Positions 25,294-35,820 of a DNA stretch of 64,000 nucleotides are shown here, in pieces. The notes below the pieces were generated by a model, which made no database searches, was not told where the DNA came from, and saw nothing but the letters and a program-made list of their open reading frames with translations. The stretch is taken from NCBI RefSeq assembly GCF_014204915.1, contig NZ_JACHMH010000001.1, forward strand, positions 2,666,001 through 2,730,000, read 5' to 3'. A program made the position numbers and the translations under genes. Origin of the DNA: Crossiella cryophila (lineage in GTDB: Bacteria; Actinomycetota; Actinomycetes; Mycobacteriales; Pseudonocardiaceae). Every line of letters begins with the position of its first letter. Positions within the stretch are counted from its first letter, which is position 1.

Positions 25294-26241
25294 ATGCTGG
25301 CCCGCAACGCAGAGTCGCTGTACTGGATCGGCCGCTACGTGGAACGGGCCGACGACACGGCGCGCATCCTCGACGTCTCCGTCCACCAGCTACTGGAGGA
25401 CGCCACCGTCGACCCGGACTCGGCGAGCCGGGCGCTGTTGCACGTGCTGGGCATCCAGCCGCCCGACGGCCGTGAGCTGGACGCCTGGTCGCTGACCGAG
25501 CTGGTCGCCTACGCCCCGGCCAACTCCGGCTCCATCGTGGCCTCGCTGACCAGCGCGCGGGAGAACACCAGGGGCGCCCGCGAGGTGGTCTCCACCGAGA
25601 TGTGGGAATGCCTGAACGCCACCTGGAATGCGCTTCCCGAACGGCAGCGCTATGCCAGGCAGATGGGCCCGCACGCCTTCTTCTCCTTCGTGGAGGAGCG
25701 CGCGGCCATGTTCGCCGGACTGGCCGACTCGACCATGAGCCGGGACGACGGCTGGCGGTTCCTGCTGCTGGGCCGCTCGGTGGAACGGGTGGACATGGTG
25801 GTCCGGCTGCTGCTCTCCCGGGTGGGGGACAAGGCATCCTCGCCGGGCTGGGTCACCGTGCTGCGCTCGGCGGGCGCGCACGACACCTACCTGCGGACCT
25901 ACCGAGGGGCCATGGACGCCGGGCGGGTGGTGCAGTTCCTGTTGCTGGACCGGCTGTTCCCGCGCTCGGTCTTCCACGCCCTGCGCAACGCCGAGGCATG
26001 TCTGGAACAGCTGGACCACCGGCCCAGCGTGCGCATCGGGGCCAAGGCCGAGGCGCTGCGGCTGCTCGGCCGGGCCCGCAGCGAGCTGGAGTTCCTGCGG
26101 CCCGCCGACCTGCTGGACGACCTGCCCAAGCGGCTCAGTTCGCTGCAGGGCACCATTCGGGAGGTCGGCGAGGCGGTGTCGTTGCAGTACTTCCACGCCG
26201 CGCCCTGGGTGGCCTGGACCAACGCGGAGGTGACCTCGTGA
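25294..26241 (+). CDS. Alpha-E domain protein (COG2307, Rv2410c-like)
   Basis: A 315-residue, mostly helical protein of the alpha-E family starting MLARNAESLYWIGRYVERADDTARILDV, the hallmark of the family. It always accompanies the ATP-grasp and transglutaminase partners. Function is unknown. GAGG lies about eight bases before the ATG, and its TGA overlaps the next GTG (GTGA). Confidence 0.92.
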   Translation: MLARNAESLYWIGRYVERADDTARILDVSVHQLLEDATVDPDSASRALLHVLGIQPPDGRELDAWSLTELVAYAPANSGSIVASLTSARENTRGAREVVSTEMWECLNATWNALPERQRYARQMGPHAFFSFVEERAAMFAGLADSTMSRDDGWRFLLLGRSVERVDMVVRLLLSRVGDKASSPGWVTVLRSAGAHDTYLRTYRGAMDAGRVVQFLLLDRLFPRSVFHALRNAEACLEQLDHRPSVRIGAKAEALRLLGRARSELEFLRPADLLDDLPKRLSSLQGTIREVGEAVSLQYFHAAPWVAWTNAEVTS

Positions 26242-27080
26242 GCTGGCGGGTACGCATCGTGCACACCACCGGCTACCGCTACGACGAGCCGGTGATCCAG
26301 TCCTACAACGAGGCCAGGCTCACCCCGCGCGGCGACGGCAGGCAGAACCTGGTGGTCAACCGGGTGGAGACCACCCCGGCCACCCGCGCCTACAAGTACA
26401 CCGACTACTGGGGCACCGCGGTCACCTCCTTCGACCTGCACGCCCCGCACACCGAGATGAAGGTGGTCGCCTCCTCGGTGGTGGAGACCGCGGACGAGGA
26501 CAAGCCGATCCGGGTCACCGAGTGGTCAGGGCTGGCCTCCGCGGACGTGCTGGACCGCTTCGGCGAACTGCTGGAGGCCAGCTCCTACGTGCCGACCAAC
26601 CGCGAGCTGGCCGCGGTGGCCCGCAAGCTGCAGCGCGGCCTGGAACCGGCGGACGCGGTGCTCGCGGTGTGCGCCTGGGTGCACGAGCAGCTCACCTACC
26701 GGCCCGGCACCACCGGCGTGCACAGCTCGGCCATCGACGCCTGGCGGGCCCGCGAGGGCGTCTGCCAGGACTACGCGCACCTGACCCTGCTGTTGCTGCG
26801 CGCGATCGGCATCCCGGCCCGCTACGTCTCCGGCTACCTGCACACCCAGCCGGATGCCCGCCTCGGCCAGACCGTGCGCGGGGAGAGCCACGCCTGGATC
26901 GAGGCCTGGACCGGCGGCTGGTGGGGCTATGACCCGACCAACGACGTGCCGATCGGCTCCAGGCACGTGCGGGTGGCGCTGGGCAGGGACTACGCCGACG
27001 TCGCCCCGCTCAAGGGCATCTACTCCGGCGGCGGGTCCTCCGCGCTGGAGGTGACCGTGGACATCACCCGGCTGGCCTGA
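26238..27080 (+). CDS. Transglutaminase-like cysteine peptidase (Rv2409c-like)
   Basis: A 280-residue protein with an N-terminal beta domain (WRVRIVHTTGYRYDEPV) and a transglutaminase core. The triad is visible: Cys about 176 in REGVCQDYAHL, His about 218 in ESHAWIEAW, and Asp about 232 in YDPTND. It completes the ATP-grasp/alpha-E operon. It is probably an amide-bond hydrolase or transferase acting on the ligase product, which is inference. Confidence 0.93.
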   Translation: MSWRVRIVHTTGYRYDEPVIQSYNEARLTPRGDGRQNLVVNRVETTPATRAYKYTDYWGTAVTSFDLHAPHTEMKVVASSVVETADEDKPIRVTEWSGLASADVLDRFGELLEASSYVPTNRELAAVARKLQRGLEPADAVLAVCAWVHEQLTYRPGTTGVHSSAIDAWRAREGVCQDYAHLTLLLLRAIGIPARYVSGYLHTQPDARLGQTVRGESHAWIEAWTGGWWGYDPTNDVPIGSRHVRVALGRDYADVAPLKGIYSGGGSSALEVTVDITRLA

Positions 27081-27135
27081 ACAAGGCGGCCGATTCCCGC
27101 CGGAGTCCGGCCGCGGCCGTTGGTTGGCTGGCCTG

Positions 27136-27552
27136 GTGAGTGAGACGTTGACGATCCTGGACCGCTTCTACGCCGCCGAGCTGGCCTACCTCTCCGGTGC
27201 GACGGGGTTCGAGCCGGTCGCGGAGTTCCTGGACCCGGAGATCGTGCTGCACCAGGCCGAGGGCCTGCCCTACGGCGGGCAGTGGCGCGGGCCGGACGGG
27301 CTGGCCCGGTTCATGGCGGAGATGGCGCGGACCTGGGCGTCCTTCGAGATCCTGGCCCAGGAGACCCTGGTCGACGGTGACCGGGTGAGCGTGCTGAGCC
27401 AGGTCAGGGCGCGCGGGCGGGCCACCGGGACCGAACTGGAGTTCCCGATCCTGCAGCTCATCCGGCTGCGCAACGGTCGACTGGCCGAGGTCCGGCCGTT
27501 CTACTGGGACACCGCGGCGGTGGCGGCGGCCTGCACCGGCGCGGACCGGTGA
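27136..27552 (+). CDS. NTF2-like/SnoaL-like domain protein
   Basis: A 138-residue protein with the cone-shaped NTF2-like fold pattern: an N-terminal helix (ILDRFYAAELAYLSG), LDPEIVLHQAEGLPYGGQWRGPDGLARFMAEM, and a C-terminal strand pair (LIRLRNGRLAEVRPFYWDTAAV). No catalytic assignment is possible. GTG 27136 was chosen over TTG 27124; neither has a clear ribosome-binding site. Confidence 0.75.
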   Translation: MSETLTILDRFYAAELAYLSGATGFEPVAEFLDPEIVLHQAEGLPYGGQWRGPDGLARFMAEMARTWASFEILAQETLVDGDRVSVLSQVRARGRATGTELEFPILQLIRLRNGRLAEVRPFYWDTAAVAAACTGADR

Positions 27553-27651
27553 CGGAAGCCGGTCGAGACACAGATCACCGGGACTTGTTCGGGGCACTCC
27601 CTCCGGCATGGGACGATAGGTCGTCACCCGTCCGTTTCAGCGAGGGAATCA

Positions 27652-29493
<1,842 letters not shown>

Positions 29494-29498
29494 CCGCG

Positions 29499-29528
29499 CG
29501 GTGACCGGGTCTGCTGGCCCGGTCACCG
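29499..29528 (+). terminator. lepA terminator hairpin
   Basis: An 11-bp stem CGGTGACCGGG (29499-29509) with 29518-29528 and an 8-nt loop, five bases after the lepA stop codon. Confidence 0.75.
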
Positions 29529-29612
29529 GAGCGGGTGTGGTGGTGACCCACCGGCCGGACCCTGTGGAAAGTGGGGGTGCGGGGGGTGGGTGGTGGGGGT
29601 ACCCTGGGGGTT

Positions 29613-29969
29613 ATGGGGAAGCACAAGGAGTACGGCCTGCTGGTGAGTGGGCCTGCTGCCGCGGTGACCATCCAGGTCCCCGTTGGCACCTTGCTGCACG
29701 ACTGGCCCAGCGTGCTCGGCCGGATCACCGATGGCGAGCGGGTCCAGGTCACCCGCAACGGCAAGGTCGTCGCCGTGCTCACCGCGCCCGACCCGGACGA
29801 GGTCGCGCTGGACGAGCTGGCCGCCGCGGGCCAGGTCGCCGCCGACTGGCGGGTCCGCCAGAGCACCCTGCGCGGCCTGCTCCGCACCCTGCCGGCCCGT
29901 ACCGCCAAGCCCGGCGACGACCGCGGCTCGGCCGCGGTGCTCGCCGACCGCGAGGACACCGATCGGTGA
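29613..29969 (+). CDS. Phd/YefM-type antitoxin
   Basis: A 118-residue antitoxin-like DNA-binding protein. The Phd fold is visible in VPVGTLLHDWPSVLGRITDGERVQVTRNGKVVAVLTAPD, and the C-terminal tail is of the toxin-neutralising kind. It lies directly upstream of a PIN-domain toxin, with stop and start overlapping (GTGA). A longer reading from 29571 is possible, but the ATG at 29613 has GGGGG immediately upstream. Confidence 0.82.
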   Translation: MGKHKEYGLLVSGPAAAVTIQVPVGTLLHDWPSVLGRITDGERVQVTRNGKVVAVLTAPDPDEVALDELAAAGQVAADWRVRQSTLRGLLRTLPARTAKPGDDRGSAAVLADREDTDR

Positions 29970-30364
29970 TCTACCTCGACAGCTGCGCGCTGATCAAACT
30001 GATCGTGCCGGAACCCCTGTCCGAGGACCTGTTCGGCTACCTGGACACCCGCACCGAACCACTGGTCAGCTCCGAGCTGGCCGTGGTCGAGGTGCACCGC
30101 GCCCTCACCCGCATCGAGGCAGGCGAGCAGGCCCGCACCCTGGCCGAGGAGCTACTGGACAACATCACCCAGCTCCCACTGGCCCCGGTGGTCCGCGCCG
30201 CCGCCGCCCTGCCCGACCGGTACCTGCGCAGCCTGGACGCCCTGCACCTGGCCACCGCGCTGCGGGTGCCGACGACGCGGTTCGTGAGTTACGACCGGCG
30301 GTTGAACGAGGCGGCGGCCAAGGCCGGGCTGACGGTGCGGGCGCCGGGCGCGGCCCGGACCTGA
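29966..30364 (+). CDS. PIN-domain (VapC-type) toxin ribonuclease
   Basis: A 132-residue metal-dependent endoribonuclease toxin. The PIN acidic residues are visible: Asp5 in YLDSCALIK, Glu in AVVEVHRAL, Asp in SLDALHLATA and Asp in FVSYDRRL. It is coupled to the Phd-type antitoxin. The pair is likely a type II toxin-antitoxin module autoregulated through the Phd protein. Confidence 0.88.
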   Translation: MIYLDSCALIKLIVPEPLSEDLFGYLDTRTEPLVSSELAVVEVHRALTRIEAGEQARTLAEELLDNITQLPLAPVVRAAAALPDRYLRSLDALHLATALRVPTTRFVSYDRRLNEAAAKAGLTVRAPGAART

Positions 30365-30386
30365 GCGCTCGGCCGCGGGGCCACGC

Positions 30387-30755
30387 TCAGGCGGAGATGC
30401 CGGTCGACAACGGCACCTCGTGCTCGTCGAGCTGGGCGATCAGCCGGAGCCGCCCGCCGATCGCGGTGACGTACCGGTGCACCGTGTCGACCTCGAGTTC
30501 GCCGACCTCGCCGCGTTCCACCTGACTGACCCGCGCCTGACTGATCCCCATCCGCTTGGCCACCTCGACCTGCGTCAGCCCGGCTTCCTTGCGCAGCTCC
30601 GCCAGGCGATAGCCGACCACGTAGGCCGCGGTGTGCCGACGAGCGTCGGCGCGGGCGGCGTGGACGTCCCGGCCTGCGTCGCGATCGAGCTTCTCCTTGT
30701 CCGCCTGGACCGCTGTCAGTCGCTGCTTCTGCGTAGTGGCGAGCAAACCAGCCAC
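30387..30755 (-). CDS. Xre-family helix-turn-helix protein
   Basis: A DNA-binding protein of about 122 residues with the HTH in LAELRKEAGLTQVEVAKRMGISQARVSQVERGE, resembling HigA-type antitoxins and related regulators. No toxin gene is adjacent on its strand. It overlaps the 3' end of the MFS transporter gene by about 40 bases and follows it, so it may be co-transcribed. No start has a good ribosome-binding site; the GTG at 30755 is a guess. Confidence 0.75.
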   Translation of the reverse strand: MAGLLATTQKQRLTAVQADKEKLDRDAGRDVHAARADARRHTAAYVVGYRLAELRKEAGLTQVEVAKRMGISQARVSQVERGEVGELEVDTVHRYVTAIGGRLRLIAQLDEHEVPLSTGISA

Positions 30756-31951
30756 AACGCGGCCAGCATCGCCCCCGCCGTGGCCACCCACAGCGCCCCG
30801 CGCAACCCGATCACCTCGCCCAGCACCCCACCGAGCAGGCTGCCCACCGGGATCGCGCCCCAGACCAGGAACAACATCGTGGCGTTCATCCGGCCGAGCA
30901 GGGCCGGTGGGCAGAGGGCCTGCTGGCGGCTGGACATGGACACGGTGAGCACGATCAGGCTGAACGCGGTGCCGAAGGCGGCCACCGCCCACCAGATCAG
31001 GCCGTAGCCGGGGGTGGTCAGCGGGAAGCCGAGGAAGAGCACGCCCAGGGCGGTGCCGGAGCACAGGATGGTGCGGTCCTGGCCCAGGTGGGTGGCCAGG
31101 CGGCGGGCCAGCAGGGCGGCGGCCAGGGCGCCGGTGAGGCCGAGGCTGCTGAGCAGGCCGATGGCGCCGGGGGAGAGGTTGATCTCGCGGAGCAGGAACA
31201 GCACGCCCAGGGCGACCTGGATGGACTGGAAGAGGACGAAGGTGGCGCCGTGCAGGCCGAAGGCGCGCAGCAGGGGGTGGCCGAAGACCAGGCGCAGGCC
31301 CTCGGTGATCTCGCGGCCGAGGTGGCGCTGGGTGGGGGCCGGGGGCTGGGGTTCGTGGTGGCGGATGCCGCGTAGCCACAGGGCGGACCAGAGGTAGCCG
31401 GCGGCGTTGACCAGCACGGTGGCCGGGGCGCCGAAGGACTGGAAGAACAGGCCGGCCACGGTGGGGGCTGCGGTGGCGGCGACGGCGTGGTTGCCGCGGA
31501 GTTTGGCGTTGGCCTCGATCAGGTCCTGGGCCGGGACCAGGCGGGGCAGGTAGGTCTGGTGGGCGATCTCGAAGAAGACCGAGAAGACCCCGGCGATCAG
31601 CACGGCCACGTACACCTGGGTCAGGGTCAGCGCGTCGAAGGCGGCGGCCACCGGGATCGAGCAGAACGCCGCCGCGCGGGCCAGGTCGGCGACAACCAGC
31701 ACCGGCAGGGCGCGCATCCGGTCGCACCAGGCGCCGACCAGCAGGCCGAGCACCAGGAAGGCCGCGGTCTGCAGGGTGCGGATCGCGGAGACCTCGAAGG
31801 CGCCCGCGTGCAGGGTCTCGGCGGCGAGCAGGGGCAGGGCCAGGTGGCTGACCCGGGTGCCGAGCTGGCTGAGCACGTCGGCCGCCCACAGGTGCCGGAA
31901 GTCCCGTTGCCGGAGCAGCCCGCCGGGCCGCCGGGCGGTGTCCTTGGTCAC
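30716..31951 (-). CDS. MFS transporter (MdtG/efflux-like)
   Basis: A roughly 411-residue major facilitator with about 12 helices, resembling the group of drug-efflux MFS proteins (FRHLWAADVLSQLGTRVSHLALPLLA at the N-terminus, and GVFSVFFEIAHQTYLPRLV). The GTG at 31951 was chosen for its fit to the family start; a TTG at 31987 extends it. The substrate is unknown. Confidence 0.85.
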   Translation of the reverse strand: MTKDTARRPGGLLRQRDFRHLWAADVLSQLGTRVSHLALPLLAAETLHAGAFEVSAIRTLQTAAFLVLGLLVGAWCDRMRALPVLVVADLARAAAFCSIPVAAAFDALTLTQVYVAVLIAGVFSVFFEIAHQTYLPRLVPAQDLIEANAKLRGNHAVAATAAPTVAGLFFQSFGAPATVLVNAAGYLWSALWLRGIRHHEPQPPAPTQRHLGREITEGLRLVFGHPLLRAFGLHGATFVLFQSIQVALGVLFLLREINLSPGAIGLLSSLGLTGALAAALLARRLATHLGQDRTILCSGTALGVLFLGFPLTTPGYGLIWWAVAAFGTAFSLIVLTVSMSSRQQALCPPALLGRMNATMLFLVWGAIPVGSLLGGVLGEVIGLRGALWVATAGAMLAALWLVCSPLRRSSD

Positions 31952-32007
31952 CAGGGCACTGTGGCAGCTTGAGTGTGATGGGCGCAAGTAGCTTGAGTCG
32001 TGAAGAC

Positions 32008-32478
32008 TCAGGTTTTGGGTTTCTCCTGGTCAGCGCGGTACTCGGCGAGCAGGGACAGGGCTTTGGCGTACTTGGCGCGCAGCCGGTCCTGGGTCGCGGG
32101 GTCCAGCCGGCCCATCCGGTCGGGGCCGCTGTTGTCGGCGATGTCGGCGTGTTTGACCACGATCGCGATCTCGTCCGCGGCGGCCCGGCGCAGGTAGCCC
32201 TCCATCGGCTCGCCGGGCCGTTTGCTCAACGCCAGCACCGCGGTCACCACCCGCTCCGGGCAGCCCGCCGCGCGCAGGTCATCCGCGGTGACCTCAGTGT
32301 CCTCGATGACGTCGTGCAGCACCGCGGCCATCTTGGGCCACTCGCCGGTCACGCTGTCCATCACCCGCAACGGGTGCCGGATGTAGGGCAGTCCGGCCTT
32401 GTCCATCTGGCCTTCGTGCGCCCGCGTGGCGATCTCCACCGCACGCGCGAGCGAGAAGCTGTCAGAGCTGCTCGGCAT
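32008..32478 (-). CDS. HD-domain phosphohydrolase (small SpoT-like)
   Basis: A roughly 156-residue metal-dependent phosphohydrolase of the RelA/SpoT hydrolase-like HD group. The His and Asp of HD are in AAVLHDVIEDTEVT, with H in RAHEGQ and PYIRHPLRV upstream and KHADIADN downstream, matching the metazoan SpoT homologue/small alarmone hydrolase type. An alternative ATG at 32496 has GAGGT seven bases upstream and adds six residues. Its 5' end collides with the divergent nitronate monooxygenase gene. Confidence 0.85.
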   Translation of the reverse strand: MPSSSDSFSLARAVEIATRAHEGQMDKAGLPYIRHPLRVMDSVTGEWPKMAAVLHDVIEDTEVTADDLRAAGCPERVVTAVLALSKRPGEPMEGYLRRAAADEIAIVVKHADIADNSGPDRMGRLDPATQDRLRAKYAKALSLLAEYRADQEKPKT

Positions 32479-32494
32479 GGCTAGATTCGAGCAC

Positions 32495-33556
32495 ATGATC
32501 GCTACCTCGCGCGTGCCGCTGATCGTCGCGCCCATGGCGGGCGGCCCGTCCACCCCGGAACTGCTCGCCGCGGCAGGCTCGGCGGGGGCCTTCGGCTTCC
32601 TCGGCGCCGGTTACCTCAGCGTCGAAGCCCTGGACGGCCAGATCGAGCGGACCAGGGCACTCGGGGTGGATGCCTTCGGGGTCAACCTGTTCGTGCCGGG
32701 CGCCGACGCGGGAGTGCCGGTCGGGGACTACGCCGAGCGGCTGGCGGCGGAGGCGCGGCGGTACGGGGCCGAGCTGGGGCAGCCGCGCTGGGAGGACGAC
32801 GACTACCCGGCCAAGGCCGAACTGCTGCTGGCCCGGCGGGTGCCGGTGGTGTCCTTCACCTTCGGTCACCCCGCGCCGGAACTGGTCACCAGGTTCAAGG
32901 CCGTGGGCACCGAGGTGTGGGTCACGGTCACCACGCCGGCGGAGGCCCGGCTCGCCGCCGGGGTCGGCGCGGACGTGCTGGTGGTGCAGGGCATGGAGGC
33001 CGGTGGGCACCGGGGCGCCTTCGCCAACGACCCAGGGCAGCCCGGCGCCGCGCCGCTGTACGGGCTGCTGGCCGCGTTGCGGCTGATCGGCGCGGTCACC
33101 GAGCTGCCGCTGGTGGCCACCGGCGGGCTGGTGCACGGTGCGGACGTCGCCGCGGTGCTCACCGCGGGTGCGGCGGCCGCGCAGCTGGGCACCGCGTTCC
33201 TGCGCTGCCCGGAGGCAGGCACCCAGCCCGCGCAGCGGGCCGCGCTGGCCGCGGCGGACCGGGAGACCGCGCTGACCCGCGCCTTCACCGGCCGCCCGGC
33301 GCGCGGACTGGTCAACCGGGTGCTCACCGAGCACAGCCCCGCCGCCCCGGCCGCCTACCCGCAGCTGCACCACCTGACCAGGCCGGTGCGCGCGGCCGCG
33401 GCCAAGGCCGGTGACCCCGAGGCGATGTCGCTGTGGGCCGGGCAGACCTACCGGCTGGCCCCCGAACTGCCCGCGGCCGAACTGGTGGAGCTGCTCATGA
33501 CACAGGCCCGGGACGCCTGGTCCCGGGCCTGTGGTCGCTGGCTCGATCAGTCCTGA
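32495..33556 (+). CDS. Nitronate monooxygenase (2-nitropropane dioxygenase family)
   Basis: A roughly 353-residue FMN-dependent TIM-barrel enzyme that oxidises alkyl nitronates or acts as an enoyl-reductase-like protein. Start motif VPLIVAPMAGG, FMN phosphate region VATGGLVHGADVAAVLTAGAAAAQLGTAFL, and QGMEAGGHRGAF are visible. The start is either ATG 32495 or ATG 32477; neither has a good ribosome-binding site. Its 3' end overlaps the convergent permease gene by ten bases. Confidence 0.88.
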   Translation: MIATSRVPLIVAPMAGGPSTPELLAAAGSAGAFGFLGAGYLSVEALDGQIERTRALGVDAFGVNLFVPGADAGVPVGDYAERLAAEARRYGAELGQPRWEDDDYPAKAELLLARRVPVVSFTFGHPAPELVTRFKAVGTEVWVTVTTPAEARLAAGVGADVLVVQGMEAGGHRGAFANDPGQPGAAPLYGLLAALRLIGAVTELPLVATGGLVHGADVAAVLTAGAAAAQLGTAFLRCPEAGTQPAQRAALAAADRETALTRAFTGRPARGLVNRVLTEHSPAAPAAYPQLHHLTRPVRAAAAKAGDPEAMSLWAGQTYRLAPELPAAELVELLMTQARDAWSRACGRWLDQS

Positions 33557-34998
33557 GTGGACTGCTCGGCAGGCTGGTTGAGCTTGGACTTGCGGTAGGA
33601 GTAGGCGAAGTAGACGACCAGGCCGATCGCGAACCAGATCGCGAAGCGCAGCCAGGTCTCCGGCTGCAGGAAGGTGATCAGCCAGATCGAGAACACCACG
33701 CCGATGATCGGCACCACCGGCATGCCGGGGGTGCGGAAGGTGCGCGGCAGGTCCGGCTGCCGGTAGCGCAGCACGATCACCGCGATGCAGACCACCACGA
33801 AGGCCAGCAGGATGCCGATGTTGGTCAGCTCGGCCGCCTCGTTGATGTTGAGGAACCCGGCGATGAAGGCCGAGCAGACACCGACGATCCAGGTGATCCG
33901 GCTGGGCACCTTGCGCTTGACGCTGGTCTTGGCCAGGAACTGGGGCAGCAGGCCGTCCCGGCTCATCGCGTAGCCGACCCTGGTCACGCCCATCATGAAG
34001 GTGAACATCACGGTGAGGATGCCCAGGATCGCGCCGACCGAGATGATCATGCCGAGCACCGGCAGGCCGACGTCGGCGAAGGCACTGGCGAAGGCCGCCT
34101 CACCGTTGATCTTGGTGTAGTGCACCATGCCGGTCAGCACCAGGCAGGCCAGCACGTAGAGCACCATCGAGATGGCCAGCGAGTAGATGATCGCCTTGGG
34201 CATGTGCCGCTGGGAGTCCTTGGACTCCTCGGCCGCGGTGCTCATCGCGTCGTAGCCGAACACCGCGAAGAACACGGTGGCCGCACCGGTGACCGCGCCG
34301 CCGAAGCCGAACGGGAAGAAGTTGCTGTAGTTGCCGGTGTTGATGTGGAAGACGCCGACCACGATGACCAGCAGCACCACGCCGACCTTGAGCCAGACCA
34401 GCGCGCTCTCGAACCGGGCCGCGCTCTTCATGCCCAGGTTGAGCACATAGGCGATGAGCAGGCAGAGCAGCGCGGCGAACAGGTTCACGCTGTAGCTGCC
34501 AGGGGCCACGCCCGCGGGTTCGGTGCCCGGCGCGCCCAGCATCCAGGCCGGTAGTTGCAGGTCCAGCAGACCGAGCAGGTTGTTGAAGTAGCCCGAGATG
34601 CCGATGGCGACCACCGCCACGATCGCGGTGTACTCCAGCAACAGGTCCCAGCCGATCAACCAGCCCGCCAGCTCCCCGAGCACCACGTAGCCGTAGGTGT
34701 AGGCCGATCCGGCCTTGGGGATCAGGCCGGCGAACTCGGCGTAGGAGAAGGCCGCGGCCGCGCTGGCGATGCCGGCGATCAGGAAGGAGATCAGCACCGC
34801 CGGACCGGCGGTCTTGTTGGCCACCGCACCGGCCAGCGAGAAGATGCCGGCGCCGATGATGCCGCCGACGCCGATCGCGGTCAGTTGCCACAGCCCGAGC
34901 GACTTGGCCAGCCCACCCTCGGACTCCGCGCTCACCTGCTCGATCGGTTTGCGCCGGAACACACTCCGGCCGCCGGACGGACTCTGCGCCCTTGTCAT
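33547..34998 (-). CDS. APC-family amino-acid permease (cationic amino-acid transporter type)
   Basis: A 483-residue transporter with about 12 to 14 helices. Family motifs GVGGIIGAGIFSLAG (about 40-54) and the loop FFAVFGYDAMSTAAEESKD near residue 235 mark the CAT/APC family. The ATG at 34998 has GGGAG seven bases upstream. The substrate is inferred to be a cationic or neutral amino acid. Confidence 0.9.
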   Translation of the reverse strand: MTRAQSPSGGRSVFRRKPIEQVSAESEGGLAKSLGLWQLTAIGVGGIIGAGIFSLAGAVANKTAGPAVLISFLIAGIASAAAAFSYAEFAGLIPKAGSAYTYGYVVLGELAGWLIGWDLLLEYTAIVAVVAIGISGYFNNLLGLLDLQLPAWMLGAPGTEPAGVAPGSYSVNLFAALLCLLIAYVLNLGMKSAARFESALVWLKVGVVLLVIVVGVFHINTGNYSNFFPFGFGGAVTGAATVFFAVFGYDAMSTAAEESKDSQRHMPKAIIYSLAISMVLYVLACLVLTGMVHYTKINGEAAFASAFADVGLPVLGMIISVGAILGILTVMFTFMMGVTRVGYAMSRDGLLPQFLAKTSVKRKVPSRITWIVGVCSAFIAGFLNINEAAELTNIGILLAFVVVCIAVIVLRYRQPDLPRTFRTPGMPVVPIIGVVFSIWLITFLQPETWLRFAIWFAIGLVVYFAYSYRKSKLNQPAEQSTQD

Positions 34999-35138
34999 CT
35001 TCCTGCTCCCTCCACCCGGGCACGCCGCTGTGCCGCGCACACCGTAGACGACCGGACCTGCTCACGGCAGCGTCAGTACCTCGTCCAAGACCAGAAAATC
35101 GCCAGGCTGGGGTGATCCGTGCCGACTAGGTTGGTGGC

Positions 35139-35777
35139 ATGGGTGCAGGGAGTGTCGTTTCAGTGAACGTCGGCGCCATCCAGGCCGTGGACTGGGCCGG
35201 GCGCAAGGGCAAGAGCGGTATCGACAAGCGGCCGGTCGAACTCGCCCGGATCGAGCGGCTCGGCCTGGCCGGGGACGAGATCAGCGATCTGGAGCACCAC
35301 GGCGGCGAGTTCCAGGCCGTCTACGCCTACGCGGTGGAGGACCTCGCGTTCTGGTCGGCCGAACTGGATCGCACGCTGACGCCGGGCAACGCGGGGGAGA
35401 ACCTGTCGCTGTCCGGAGTGGACACCCAGGCGCTGGTGATCGGCCAGCGGCTGCGGGTCGGCACCGCGGTGCTGCGGGTGACCGCGCCACGCATCCCCTG
35501 CCAGGTCTTCGCCGGGTTCTGGGATGTGCGCGGACTGGTGAAGCGGTTCACCGTGGCCGGGCGCACCGGGGCCTACTTCGCGGTGGAGACCCCCGGCGAG
35601 GTGCGGCCGGGTGACGCGGTGGAGACCTTGTCCACGCCGGCGCACGGGGTGGACATCGCGACCGTGTTCGACTTCGTGGGCCGCAACAACCGGGACCGGG
35701 TGCCGGAACTGCTGCCCGCGATGACCGACTTCCCGCCGAAGGTGCAGGGCTGGGTGCGGGAGCACGCGGCGGTCTGA
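35139..35777 (+). CDS. MOSC domain protein
   Basis: A 212-residue MOSC domain, a sulfur-carrier fold found in molybdenum-cofactor sulfurases and YiiM-like proteins. The family cysteine lies in APRIPCQVFAGFW, with GLAGDEISDLEHHGG, PGNAGENLSLSG and GRTGAYFAV also conserved. It could be a YiiM-like molybdoenzyme-linked protein. It is convergent with the oxidoreductase. Confidence 0.9.
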   Translation: MGAGSVVSVNVGAIQAVDWAGRKGKSGIDKRPVELARIERLGLAGDEISDLEHHGGEFQAVYAYAVEDLAFWSAELDRTLTPGNAGENLSLSGVDTQALVIGQRLRVGTAVLRVTAPRIPCQVFAGFWDVRGLVKRFTVAGRTGAYFAVETPGEVRPGDAVETLSTPAHGVDIATVFDFVGRNNRDRVPELLPAMTDFPPKVQGWVREHAAV

Positions 35778-35781
35778 GGCG

Positions 35782-35811
35782 GCGCGGGGACCGCGTGGGC
35801 AGTCCCCGCGC
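35782..35811. terminator. Bidirectional terminator after the MOSC gene
   Basis: GCGCGGGGA (35782-35790) pairs with TCCCCGCGC (35803-35811), loop 12, in the 43-base gap between convergent genes. Confidence 0.6.
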
Positions 35812-35820
35812 ACAGCAGGC

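Noticed and set aside
30387-30755. The Xre protein as antitoxin of the adjacent Phd/PIN pair
   Set aside because: It is on the opposite strand and follows the MFS gene. The PIN toxin already has its own coupled antitoxin.
31966-32010. Direct repeat AGCTTGAGT (31966-31974 and 31990-31998) and a TGAGTC/GACTCA hairpin
   Set aside because: The repeats are short and the hairpin overlaps the HD gene stop codon. No flanking mobile-element features, so not called an attachment site.
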